Assembly: GCF_005222675.1 (NCBI RefSeq)
Contig: NZ_STGE01000068.1
Span: 372,001-436,000, forward strand
DNA length: 64,000 nucleotides
Direction: 5' to 3'
Source: Mycolicibacterium sp. CR10
GTDB taxonomy: Bacteria > Actinomycetota > Actinomycetes > Mycobacteriales > Mycobacteriaceae
The notes beneath the pieces are model-generated. The model did no database searches, was not told the origin of the DNA, and was given only the letters and a program-made list of their open reading frames with translations. This document shows, in pieces, positions 7,979 through 15,901 of this stretch (its first letter is position 1; each line of letters starts with the position of its first letter). A program made the translations under genes and the position numbers.

Positions 7979-9477
7979 GCAGGGCAGGCGGCACTAAAGG
8001 GACACTGTGGGGCGTCGGACTCGGACCCGGCGACCCGGAGCTGGTGACTGTTAAGGCGGCCCGGGTGATCGGATCCGCCGACGTCGTCGCCTACCACAGC
8101 GCCCGTCATGGACGCAGCATCGCGCGCTCGATCGCCGAGCCGTATCTGCGGGACGGCCAGATCGAGGAACACCTCGTCTACCCGGTGACCACCGAAACCT
8201 CCGATCACCCCGGCGGTTACGCGGGGGCGATGGAGGATTTTTACCGCGAGTCCGCCGAGCGCATCGCCGAGCATCTGACCGCGGGCCGCGACGTCGCGCT
8301 GCTGGCCGAGGGTGATCCGCTGTTCTACTCCTCCTACATGCACATGCACACCCGCCTCACCGAACGCTTCGACGCGGTGATCGTGCCCGGGGTCACCTCG
8401 GTCAGCGCAGCGTCGGCCGCGGTGGCCACACCGCTGGTTCAAGGCGACCAGGTGTTGACGATTCTGCCGGGAACCTTGCCCGCCGATGAGCTCCAGCGCC
8501 GCCTCTCGGACACCGACGCCGCCGTCATCCTCAAGCTCGGGCGCTCCTATCCTGTTGTCCGGAAAGCACTTTCCGCCGCCGGCCGGTTGGACGACGCGTT
8601 CTATGTGGAACGTGCCAGCACCTCGAGACAACGCGTACTTCCCGCTGCCGATGTGGACGACGGATCGGTGCCCTACTTCGCGCTGGCGATGCTTGCGGGC
8701 CGGCAGCGCGCCGCCGCACCCACCGGAACCATTGCGGTGGTCGGGTTGGGCCCCGGTGACCTCGACTGGATGACGCCGCAGAGCAGGCATGAACTGGCTG
8801 CGGCCACCGACCTGATCGGCTACGGGCCGTACCTGGATCGCATCGGCGCCCGAGAGGGGCAGCGCAGGCACCCCAGCGACAACACCGACGAGCCGGCACG
8901 GGCACGCCTGGCGTGCACCCTGGCCGAGGAGGGTCGCACCGTTGCCGTCGTGTCGTCGGGTGATCCGGGTGTCTTCGCGATGGCCACCGCTGTCCTCGAG
9001 GAGGCCAAGCAGTGGCCCGGCGTCGAGGTGCGGGTGATCCCGGCCATGACGGCGGCCCAGGCGGTGGCGAGCCGGGTCGGCGCTCCGCTGGGCCACGACT
9101 ACGCAGTGATCTCGCTGTCCGACCGCCTCAAGCCGTGGGACATCATCGCCCAACGCCTGACGGCAGCGGCGAGCGCCGACATGGTGCTGGCCCTCTACAA
9201 CCCCGCGTCGAAGACCCGAACGTGGCAGGTGGGCGCGATGCGCGAGCTGTTGCTGGAACATCGCGATCCGGGAACACCTGTCGTCATCGGCCGTGACGTC
9301 GCCGGCCCGAACGAAGACGTGAAGGTGGTCCGCCTTGCCGACCTGGACCAGGACGATGTCGACATGCGGTGTCTGTTGATCGTAGGTTCCTCGCAGACGC
9401 AGTGGTACTCCGGCGAATCCGCCTCTGGCACCAGCTCCGATCGGGTGTTCACCCCGCGCCGGTACCCCGACACTTGA
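7975..9477 (+). CDS. cobIJ: Fused precorrin-2 C20-methyltransferase / precorrin-3B C17-methyltransferase CobIJ
   Basis: This 500-residue protein fuses two SAM-dependent tetrapyrrole methylases. The CobI half (residues 1-245) opens with GVGLGPGDPELVTVKA and has AEGDPLFYSSYMHMH. The CobJ half (about 255-500) opens with VVGLGPGDLDWMTPQS and has SSGDPGVFAMA and ALYNPASKTR. The same fusion is found in M. tuberculosis Rv2066. It overlaps cobH by ATGA at its start. The two halves act at C20 and C17, on either side of the CobG reaction, so this short operon covers a continuous part of the pathway. Confidence 0.96.
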   Translation: MSRAGGTKGTLWGVGLGPGDPELVTVKAARVIGSADVVAYHSARHGRSIARSIAEPYLRDGQIEEHLVYPVTTETSDHPGGYAGAMEDFYRESAERIAEHLTAGRDVALLAEGDPLFYSSYMHMHTRLTERFDAVIVPGVTSVSAASAAVATPLVQGDQVLTILPGTLPADELQRRLSDTDAAVILKLGRSYPVVRKALSAAGRLDDAFYVERASTSRQRVLPAADVDDGSVPYFALAMLAGRQRAAAPTGTIAVVGLGPGDLDWMTPQSRHELAAATDLIGYGPYLDRIGAREGQRRHPSDNTDEPARARLACTLAEEGRTVAVVSSGDPGVFAMATAVLEEAKQWPGVEVRVIPAMTAAQAVASRVGAPLGHDYAVISLSDRLKPWDIIAQRLTAAASADMVLALYNPASKTRTWQVGAMRELLLEHRDPGTPVVIGRDVAGPNEDVKVVRLADLDQDDVDMRCLLIVGSSQTQWYSGESASGTSSDRVFTPRRYPDT

Positions 9478-9493
9478 CACCTGTCGCGCATCG

Positions 9494-9523
9494 TTGACAG
9501 TCGTCAGAACTGCGGGTTAATGT
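9494..9523 (+). promoter_or_regulatory. SigA-type promoter TTGACA-N18-TAATGT
   Basis: TTGACA (9494-9499) and TAATGT (9518-9523) are separated by 18 nt, a near-consensus housekeeping promoter. Its -10 overlaps ATG 9520, so that ATG would not be transcribed; the expected start point coincides with the in-frame GTG 9529. A small inverted repeat TGAC-N4-GTCA (9495-9506) overlaps the -35 and might be an operator. Confidence 0.55.
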
Positions 9524-9528
9524 CGCGC

Positions 9529-10206
9529 GTGCAGCGAGGACTACCGGTACGGTCAGCGACCGACCGGCGCCAACCGCAGAAGAGTGACCTGCGGCGCGGC
9601 GCGATCCTCGAGTCGCTCGACCACCACCTTCGCGAATCCGGCTTCGACGGCCTGAACATCGCCGACGTGGCCAAGCGCGCCGGCGTGACCCGGTCGGCCT
9701 TCTACTTCTACTTCGAGAACAAGGCCGCCGCCGTGGCGGCGTTGCTCGAGCCGATGTACGACGACGGCTTCATGGCCAGCGACATCCTGACCAGCACCAC
9801 GGAGCCGCCGCACTGGCGCATCCGCGCGATGCTCGAGGCGCTGCTGGACACCGTCGAACATCACCGCTATCTGCTCCAGGCAATGCTCGAAGCCAGGGCG
9901 ACGAGTGCGGCGATTCGTCAGGTCTGGGACGACGCCCGGGAGACCTTCATTCCGGTCGTCGCGGCGATGATCACCGCCGAGCGTGACAGCGGGCGCGCAC
10001 CCGATGGCCCACCGGCGGAGGTGATCGCCGGGATGCTGCTGGAGTTCAACGACCGTCTCCTCGAGCGGCACACGATCGGCGGCACCCTGAGCCGCGAGCA
10101 GTTGCTCGACGGTGCGGAGACCTTATGGCTCGGCACGATCTACGGCCGGGTCGACCTGGCCGGGCAGGACCGGATCCCCGGCGAACAGAAGAGAGCGACA
10201 TCGTGA
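9529..10206 (+). CDS. TetR family regulator (EthR-like)
   Basis: A 225-residue TetR repressor. The HTH is LNIADVAKRAGVTRSAFYFY, directly followed by FENKAAAVAALLEP; this YFYF-x-NK form and the C-terminal ligand domain (RATSAAIRQVWDDARETFIP) resemble the EthR branch. ATG 9520 lies in the same frame, but a strong promoter overlaps it, so I prefer GTG 9529. The next gene, a phosphotransferase, overlaps its stop by GTGA and is therefore co-transcribed and probably autoregulated with it. The ligand is unknown. This pair sits inside the cobalamin gene set but has no evident tie to it. Confidence 0.86.
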   Translation: MQRGLPVRSATDRRQPQKSDLRRGAILESLDHHLRESGFDGLNIADVAKRAGVTRSAFYFYFENKAAAVAALLEPMYDDGFMASDILTSTTEPPHWRIRAMLEALLDTVEHHRYLLQAMLEARATSAAIRQVWDDARETFIPVVAAMITAERDSGRAPDGPPAEVIAGMLLEFNDRLLERHTIGGTLSREQLLDGAETLWLGTIYGRVDLAGQDRIPGEQKRATS

Positions 10207-11288
10207 CGATTCCCCGCGGCCCAGAAGACATCACCCCTGCCTGGCTCGGGGCGGTGCTGGGCGCCGATGTCACCGAGGTGGACGTGACGGCCATCGGCAC
10301 CGGACAGACGGGCGCCACCTACCGGGTGGCCGCGACGTACTCCGCCGGAACCGCCTCCGGTGGAACGGAATCGGCGCCGCCTACGACGTTCGCGGTCAAA
10401 CTGCCGGCGCAAGATGATGCCGTGCGGGAGCGGGTGGCGCTGGGCTACCTGTCCGAAGTCGAGTTCTACTCGGCCATCACCGACAACGTCGCGATCCCGG
10501 TACCACGGTGCTTCCACAGCGAGATCTCCTCCGACGGTGCGGATTTCGTACTGCTACTGGCCGACCTTGCGCCCGCAGTGCAAGGCGACCAGATCGCAGG
10601 GTGCTCCCCGGCCGAGGCGGCGCTCGCCGTCGAAGCACTGGCCGGGTTGCACGGCCCGAGCTGGGGCGACCGGCGCTGGTTCGACCTACCGTCCATCGTG
10701 ATGCCCAAACCGGGCGACGTGGACGCCGCCAAGGGACTCGGTGATATCTGCGTGATGGCAGCCGCGATCACCCTCGAGAAACTCGGCGACCGCGTCAGCG
10801 ATGAGGACCGGGAGACCCTGACCACATCGATGAGCATCGTGACGCCGTGGCTGCTTGCGGAGCCGGACCGATTCTCGCTGATGCACGGTGACTACCGCCT
10901 CGACAACCTGTTGTTCGACCCGGACCGCACCCGCGTCACCGTGGTCGACTGGCAGACGGTCGGCATCGGCCTGCCCACCCGAGACCTGGCGTACTTCACC
11001 GCCACCAGCCTGCTGCCCGAACTCCGCCAGACGGTCGAACGCGACCTGGTCGAGCGCTACCACGGCGCTCTGCTGCGCTACGGCGTGACCGACTACGACA
11101 GGGAAACCTGCTGGCACGACTACCGTCTCGGCGTCCTGCAGGCTCCGCTGCTCACCACGCTGGGATTCGCCTTCGCCGCGTCCACCGAGCGCGGTGACGA
11201 GATGATCCTGACGATGCTGCACCGCGGCTGCCGTGCGATCCGCGAGCTCGACGCCATCGAGCTGGTCAGGTCGTATCCATCGGCTTGA
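10203..11288 (+). CDS. Aminoglycoside phosphotransferase-fold kinase (APH/EcKinase family)
   Basis: A 361-residue protein with the APH/choline-kinase fold. The catalytic loop is HGDYRLDNLLFD (near residue 231) and the metal-binding loop is VVDWQTVGIG. The N-lobe contains an FAVKLPA lysine motif. In mycobacteria such proteins usually act on small hydroxylated metabolites or accompany acyl-CoA dehydrogenases; true antibiotic resistance is not implied. It starts at GTG 10203, overlapping the TetR stop by GTGA, and its 3' end overlaps convergent cobL by 23 nt. Confidence 0.82.
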   Translation: MTIPRGPEDITPAWLGAVLGADVTEVDVTAIGTGQTGATYRVAATYSAGTASGGTESAPPTTFAVKLPAQDDAVRERVALGYLSEVEFYSAITDNVAIPVPRCFHSEISSDGADFVLLLADLAPAVQGDQIAGCSPAEAALAVEALAGLHGPSWGDRRWFDLPSIVMPKPGDVDAAKGLGDICVMAAAITLEKLGDRVSDEDRETLTTSMSIVTPWLLAEPDRFSLMHGDYRLDNLLFDPDRTRVTVVDWQTVGIGLPTRDLAYFTATSLLPELRQTVERDLVERYHGALLRYGVTDYDRETCWHDYRLGVLQAPLLTTLGFAFAASTERGDEMILTMLHRGCRAIRELDAIELVRSYPSA

Positions 11289-12456
11289 GCACCGACCACT
11301 GCGTGACCGGCATCGCCGGGCGCCACCCGGTGAAGGACCCGACCGGCTCGCCGCGGTAGTTCTGGAACCTGCTCAGCTTTCCGCCGTGGCGAGAGAACCA
11401 TTGCGCGAGAACAGCTTCCGACTCCACGGTGACCGCGTTGGCGACCAGCCGGCCACCGGCGGGCAGCTTGTCCCAGCAGGCGTCCATCAACCCCGGCTGA
11501 CTGACACCGCCACCGACGAAGATCGCTGCGGGAGGCGGTGAGACGCCGAACGACTCCGGCGCGTCGAAGGTCGTGTCGACGAGCACACCGAATGTGACCG
11601 CATTCTCGACGATCCGCGCGCGCCGCGCTTCGTCGCGCTCGAAAGCAATCGCCCGGCAGCCGATTCCGCTGCGGCACCATTCGATCGCGACGCTCCCCGA
11701 GCCCGCACCGACGTCCCACAGCAGCTCGCCCGGCCGCGGCGCCAGAGCCGCCAACGTGACCGCGCGCACCGCCTGCTTGGTGATCTGGCCGTCGTGGGCG
11801 AACGATTCGTCGGGCAGCGTCGCGAACACGCGCTCGTCGGGCAGGTAGCGCACCGCCATCACATTGAGGTCGTCGACGCTACCCGGCGGACGGCCGGCCC
11901 ACTCGCGTGCCGTCGACGAACGCCGCAGTTCCCTTGGGCCGCCAAGCTGTTCGAGCACCGTCAGCTCAGATTCTCCGCGCCCGGTGTCGGTCAGCAGTCG
12001 CGCCAACGACGCCGGACTCGTGCGGTCGCGCGACAGCACGATCGCCTGCCCGCCGCGGCGCACGGCGGTGCGCGGCTCGTGCGAAACCAGGCTGATGATC
12101 TCGGTGTCCTGCACCGACCAGCCGACCCGCGCGCACGCCAGCGTCACCGACGACACGTGCGGGAGCACGGAAACCTGATCCGCCCCGAACAGCCGGATGA
12201 GCGAGCTGCCGACGCCGTGCAACAGAGGATCCCCGCTGGCCACCACGTGCACGTCGCCGTCGACGTCGTCGAGCAAGGTGCGCAGCGCGGGCAGCATCGG
12301 CGACGGCCACGGCCGCTTCACCGCGGATGCGCTCTCGTCAAGCAGATCGAGCTGCCGCTGCGATCCATAAATCACTGTCGCCCTTGATAATTCGGCGCGC
12401 GATGCGGGCGACAGCCCGGCCACTCCGTCGGCGCCGATACCCACAACGACGATCAT
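11266..12456 (-). CDS. cobL: Precorrin-6Y C5,15-methyltransferase (decarboxylating) CobL
   Basis: CobL is bifunctional and methylates C5 and C15 with loss of the C12 acetate carboxyl, turning precorrin-6Y into precorrin-8X, the CobH substrate. The N-terminal CbiE-like half has VGIGADGVAGLSPASR and ASGDPLLHGVG. The C-terminal CbiT-like half has the SAM motif LLWDVGAGSGSVAIEW near residue 245 and FVGGGVSQPGLMD. I chose ATG 12456, with AGAGGG upstream; GTG 12462 would overlap that site. In M. tuberculosis cobK and cobM lie between cobIJ and cobL; neither is here. Confidence 0.95.
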   Translation of the reverse strand: MIVVVGIGADGVAGLSPASRAELSRATVIYGSQRQLDLLDESASAVKRPWPSPMLPALRTLLDDVDGDVHVVASGDPLLHGVGSSLIRLFGADQVSVLPHVSSVTLACARVGWSVQDTEIISLVSHEPRTAVRRGGQAIVLSRDRTSPASLARLLTDTGRGESELTVLEQLGGPRELRRSSTAREWAGRPPGSVDDLNVMAVRYLPDERVFATLPDESFAHDGQITKQAVRAVTLAALAPRPGELLWDVGAGSGSVAIEWCRSGIGCRAIAFERDEARRARIVENAVTFGVLVDTTFDAPESFGVSPPPAAIFVGGGVSQPGLMDACWDKLPAGGRLVANAVTVESEAVLAQWFSRHGGKLSRFQNYRGEPVGSFTGWRPAMPVTQWSVLKPMDTT

Positions 12457-12484
12457 CTGCACCCTCTGCTCTTCGCGCGAGCGA

Positions 12485-13261
12485 TCATCGCCGGAGCCTT
12501 CGCCACGCCCACTGCGGCAGCATCTTCATCCCCGCGAACACCGGCTTGAGCACCCACGGCACCCACACCGTGTCGCGGCGGCCGTCCAGTGCCCGCACCG
12601 TCGCCTCCGCGACCTGCGCGGGGGTACTGGAGAACGGCGCGGGCGTCATCCCCTCCGTCATCCGCCCGACGACGAATCCGGGTCGCACCAACAGCAGTCG
12701 CACGCCCGAGCCGTGGAGCGCATCGGCCAGTCCGCTGCAGAACCCGTCCAGCCCAGCCTTGGCCGACCCGTACACATAGTTCGCTCGGCGCACCCTGACG
12801 CCGGCCACCGACGAGAACACCACCAACGTCCCGGCGCCCGCCGACCGCATCGTGTCGGCCAGCACGGTCAGCAGGCTGACCTGGGCGACATAATCGGTGT
12901 GGGCGATCGCCGCGGCGTGCCCGGCGTCTTTCTCCGCGCGAGCTTGATCACCGAGGATGCCGAATGCCAGCACCGCAGTGGCGATCGGACCGTGTCGGGC
13001 GACGATCGCGTCGACGAGGGGCCGGTGCGACGCCACATCGTCGGCATCGAATCCGAGGGTATGCACCGCGACGGCACCGGCGTTCTGCAGAAGAGCGATC
13101 TGCCCGGCGAGATCGTCGGGCCTGCGGGCCGCGAGCACCACGGTAGCCCCCGAGGCTAGCCGCCGCGCCAACTCCATGCCGATCTCGCTGCGGCCGCCGA
13201 AGACCACGACCAACTCACCGACCGCCTCTGATCGACGGCCTCCGACGTTCGTGTCCTCCAC
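12485..13261 (-). CDS. Short-chain dehydrogenase/reductase (Rv2073c-like)
   Basis: A 258-residue SDR oxidoreductase. The nucleotide motif is VVFGGRSEIGMELA, close to the usual TGxxxGIG but with Ser/Glu as in decaprenyl-phospho-arabinose-epimerase-like SDRs. The catalytic set is SS in VVFSSVAG, Tyr in ANYVYGSAKAG and the following Lys. The C terminus is rich in Trp and basic residues. The frame can also start at GTG 13294, but that would leave 2 nt to the divergent gene. GTG 13261 has CATAAT 7 nt upstream and fits a leaderless transcript. The location next to the F420 reductase gene matches M. tuberculosis Rv2073c/Rv2074. The substrate is unknown. Confidence 0.85.
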   Translation of the reverse strand: MEDTNVGGRRSEAVGELVVVFGGRSEIGMELARRLASGATVVLAARRPDDLAGQIALLQNAGAVAVHTLGFDADDVASHRPLVDAIVARHGPIATAVLAFGILGDQARAEKDAGHAAAIAHTDYVAQVSLLTVLADTMRSAGAGTLVVFSSVAGVRVRRANYVYGSAKAGLDGFCSGLADALHGSGVRLLLVRPGFVVGRMTEGMTPAPFSSTPAQVAEATVRALDGRRDTVWVPWVLKPVFAGMKMLPQWAWRRLRR

Positions 13262-13296
13262 GGCACTGATTATGTCCTGCGCTAGCGTGGTCACCG

Positions 13297-13722
13297 ATGG
13301 CTACACCGGGTGGCAAGGCAACCACGAAGCTGACGAACGACGCACTGGCGTTTCTGACCGAACGCCATCTGGCCATGCTCACCACCCTGCGGTCGGACCA
13401 ATCCCCGCACGTGGTGGCGGTCGGGTTCACCTTCGACCCGAAGACTCACATTGCCCGCGTCATCACCACGGGCGGCTCCCAGAAGGCCGTCAACGCCGGT
13501 CAACGCGGGGTCGCGGTGCTCAGCCAGGTTGATGGCGCACGCTGGCTGTCGCTGGAGGGCAAGGCCACGGTGCACACCGATATCGAGGCTGTCCGCGACG
13601 CCGAGCTGCGCTATGCCCAGCGCTACCGCACACCGCGGCCCAACCCGAAACGGGTGGTGATCGAAGTGCGCGTCGAGCGGGTGCTCGGCTCGTCGAGCCT
13701 GCTGGACCGCGGCACCGACTGA
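13297..13722 (+). CDS. F420H2-dependent reductase (Rv2074-like, biliverdin reductase family)
   Basis: A 141-residue split-barrel flavin/deazaflavin oxidoreductase. It appears very close to M. tuberculosis Rv2074 along its whole length (LAMLTTLRSDQSPHVVAVG, then ITTGGSQKAVNAG), which is known as an F420H2-dependent biliverdin reductase. The same activity is likely here. ATG 13297 gives the same N terminus as Rv2074. A TAGCGT hexamer lies 8 nt upstream, so the message may be leaderless or nearly so. It is divergent from the SDR gene and convergent with pepE, 3 nt away. Confidence 0.9.
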   Translation: MATPGGKATTKLTNDALAFLTERHLAMLTTLRSDQSPHVVAVGFTFDPKTHIARVITTGGSQKAVNAGQRGVAVLSQVDGARWLSLEGKATVHTDIEAVRDAELRYAQRYRTPRPNPKRVVIEVRVERVLGSSSLLDRGTD

Positions 13723-13725
13723 GCT

Positions 13726-14865
13726 TTACGAACGACTCGGGCCTACCGGCACCACGACGAGGTCATGCGGGCGGTTGTTCACTGACAGCGCCCCGTCGGC
13801 GGTGACGATCACGATGTCCTCAATCCGGGCGCCCCACTGTCCGGTGAAGTAGATGCCCGGCTCCACCGAGAACGCCATCCCCTCCTGCAGCGGCAGCGAG
13901 TTACCGGCCACGATGTAGGGCTCCTCGTGGACCGACAGACCGATACCGTGCCCGGTGCGGTGCACGAATGCCTCCGCCAGGCCTTCCGCGGCGAGGACGT
14001 CGCGGGCGGCGGCGTCGACCTGTTCGGCGGTGACGCCGGGCCGCACCGCCTCGACCGCGGCGCGCTGTGCGTGTTGGAGCACCGAGTATCTCCGAGCGAC
14101 CTCGGGGTCGGGTTCACCGAGGCTGTAGGTGCGGGTGGAATCGGAGTTGTAGCCGGGCTCATACGGGCCGCCGATGTCGACGACAACGATGTCGCCGGCT
14201 TGCAGTTCGCGATCCGAGCACTCGTGATGGGGGTCAGCGCCGTGCGGACCCGATCCGACGATGATGAAGGCGACCTCCGAATGCCCTTCGGCCACAATCG
14301 CTTCGGCGATATCAGCAGCCACGTCGGCCTCTGTGCGGCCCGGCGCCAGAAACTCCGGCACCCGTGCGTGCACCCGGTCGATCGCCGCACCGGCCTTGCG
14401 TAGCGCGTCGACCTCGGCGGGATCCTTGACCATCCGCAGCGTGCGCAGCACATCGGTGGCCAACACGGGCACCACCCCGAGAACGTCGGCCAGCGGAAGC
14501 AGGTGCAGCGCGGGCATCGCGTCGGTGACCGCAACGGCTACCGTCCCCCCGCCGAGGGCGTCGGCCACCAGCCGATAGGGATCCTCACCGTCAACCCAGT
14601 CACGAACGGCGACACCGAGTTCGGGGACCGCAGATTCCTTGAGGGAGGCAAGCTCCAGCCGCGGGACCACGACCGTCGACTCACCGGACGAAGCGATCAC
14701 CAGCGCCGTCAGCCGTTCGAAAGTCTGGGCGCGTGACCCGACGAGGTAGCGCAGGTCGTACCCCGGCGTGATCACCAGGCCCGCCAGCCCGGCGTCGGCG
14801 GCAGCGCGCGCGGCGGCGGCCATTCGTGCGGCGTATACGTCTGAGCTGAAACGGCCTTCCGTCAT
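13726..14865 (-). CDS. pepE: Xaa-Pro dipeptidase PepE (M24B)
   Basis: A 379-residue cytosolic metalloaminopeptidase of the pita-bread fold that cleaves dipeptides ending in proline. All five metal ligands of M24 enzymes are visible: Asp in VVVDIGG, Asp in YNSDSTRTY, His in HRTGHGIGLSVHEEP, Glu in SVEPGIYF and Glu in ARIEDIV. The N-terminal creatinase-like domain covers residues 1-150. ATG 14865 has TAGCCT exactly 6 nt upstream (14872-14877), a leaderless arrangement with no ribosome site. Its position matches M. tuberculosis Rv2089c, divergent from the exonuclease. Confidence 0.94.
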   Translation of the reverse strand: MTEGRFSSDVYAARMAAAARAAADAGLAGLVITPGYDLRYLVGSRAQTFERLTALVIASSGESTVVVPRLELASLKESAVPELGVAVRDWVDGEDPYRLVADALGGGTVAVAVTDAMPALHLLPLADVLGVVPVLATDVLRTLRMVKDPAEVDALRKAGAAIDRVHARVPEFLAPGRTEADVAADIAEAIVAEGHSEVAFIIVGSGPHGADPHHECSDRELQAGDIVVVDIGGPYEPGYNSDSTRTYSLGEPDPEVARRYSVLQHAQRAAVEAVRPGVTAEQVDAAARDVLAAEGLAEAFVHRTGHGIGLSVHEEPYIVAGNSLPLQEGMAFSVEPGIYFTGQWGARIEDIVIVTADGALSVNNRPHDLVVVPVGPSRS

Positions 14866-14871
14866 ACGTTC

Positions 14872-14877
14872 AGGCTA
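14872..14877 (-). promoter_or_regulatory. Candidate -10 (TAGCCT) for leaderless pepE
   Basis: Reading the minus strand, TAGCCT is followed by 6 nt and then ATG 14865. The spacing is that of mycobacterial leaderless promoters. Confidence 0.5.
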
Positions 14878-14938
14878 ATCCTGGCCAGATCGGGGTGCCT
14901 GGCAGGATGACACGCATGACGTGCAGTGGGACGCGACG

Positions 14939-15898
14939 ATGACTGAGGCCCCCGTGTTGCTTCTCGACGGCGCGAGCATGTGGTTCCGCTCGTACTTCGG
15001 AATTCCGTCGTCGATCACCGCACCGGACGGCCGGCCGGTCAACGCGCTGCGGGGCTTCATCGACGCTGTCGCGACACTGATCACCCGCGAACGACCGCAT
15101 CGGCTGGTGGTGTGCCGCGATGACGACTGGCGCCCGCAGTGGCGCGTCGACCTGATCCCGTCGTACAAGGCGCACCGGGTGGCCGAGGAAAACCCCGCCG
15201 GGGAACCCGACGTCGAGGAGGTGCCCGACGAACTGACCCCGCAGGTCGACATGATCATGGAGATCCTCGACGCGTTCGGCATCGCGACCGCGGGCGCGCC
15301 GGAATGCGAGGCCGACGACGTGCTGGGCACCCTCGCCGACCGCGAACGCCGTGACCCCGTGGTGGTGGTCAGCGGTGATCGCGACCTGCTGCAGCTGGCC
15401 CGGGACGAGCCGGTGTCGGTGCGGGTGCTCTATCTGGGGCGTGGCTTGGCCAAGGCAACGAAATACGGACCCGGTGAGGTTGCCGAGACCTACGGCGTGC
15501 CCGTCGACCGGGCCGGGCCGGCCTACGCGGAACTGGCGCTGCTGCGCGGCGACCCGTCCGACGGACTGCCCGGAGTCGCAGGCATCGGAGAGAAAACCGC
15601 GTCGACGCTGCTGGCACAGCACGGCTCACTGGAGCACATCCTGGCCGCCGCCCACGATCCGAAGTCCACGCTGTCCAAGGCGCACCGCACCAAACTGCTG
15701 GCGGCTACGGACTACATCGAGAGGGCAGGCCCGGTGGTGCGGGTGGCCACCGACGCCGAGGTCACCATGACCACGGACACCGACGCGCTGCCCCTGGTGG
15801 CCGCGCATCCACGAAAGGTCGCAGAACTCGCGGAGCGCTACGGCGTGTCGTCGTCGCTCGGTCGGCTGCAGAAGGCGCTGGACGCCCTTCCCGGCTGA
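14939..15898 (+). CDS. 5'-3' exonuclease / flap endonuclease (Rv2090-like)
   Basis: A 319-residue stand-alone homologue of the DNA polymerase I 5' nuclease domain, which removes RNA primers and flaps. Acidic metal sites are seen in LLLDGASMWFRSYFG, CRDDDWRPQWR, ECEADDVLGTLA and VVSGDRDLLQLA. The helix-3-turn-helix DNA-binding motif is PGVAGIGEKTASTLL near residue 218. ATG 14939 gives a clean start just before the first catalytic Asp; GTG 14921 in the same frame is an alternative. It is divergent from pepE and tail-to-tail with the DUF4333 gene. Confidence 0.91.
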   Translation: MTEAPVLLLDGASMWFRSYFGIPSSITAPDGRPVNALRGFIDAVATLITRERPHRLVVCRDDDWRPQWRVDLIPSYKAHRVAEENPAGEPDVEEVPDELTPQVDMIMEILDAFGIATAGAPECEADDVLGTLADRERRDPVVVVSGDRDLLQLARDEPVSVRVLYLGRGLAKATKYGPGEVAETYGVPVDRAGPAYAELALLRGDPSDGLPGVAGIGEKTASTLLAQHGSLEHILAAAHDPKSTLSKAHRTKLLAATDYIERAGPVVRVATDAEVTMTTDTDALPLVAAHPRKVAELAERYGVSSSLGRLQKALDALPG

Positions 15899-15901
15899 CC
15901 C

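Noticed and set aside
7897..9480. 527-codon reading frame antisense to cobIJ
   Set aside because: A shadow of GC-rich codon use: the sense strand encodes a clear CobIJ fusion, while this translation is Gly/Arg/His-rich with no motif.
10203..11288. Aminoglycoside resistance gene
   Set aside because: The fold motifs are those of the broad APH family, but the TetR/phosphotransferase context and sequence do not match known resistance enzymes.
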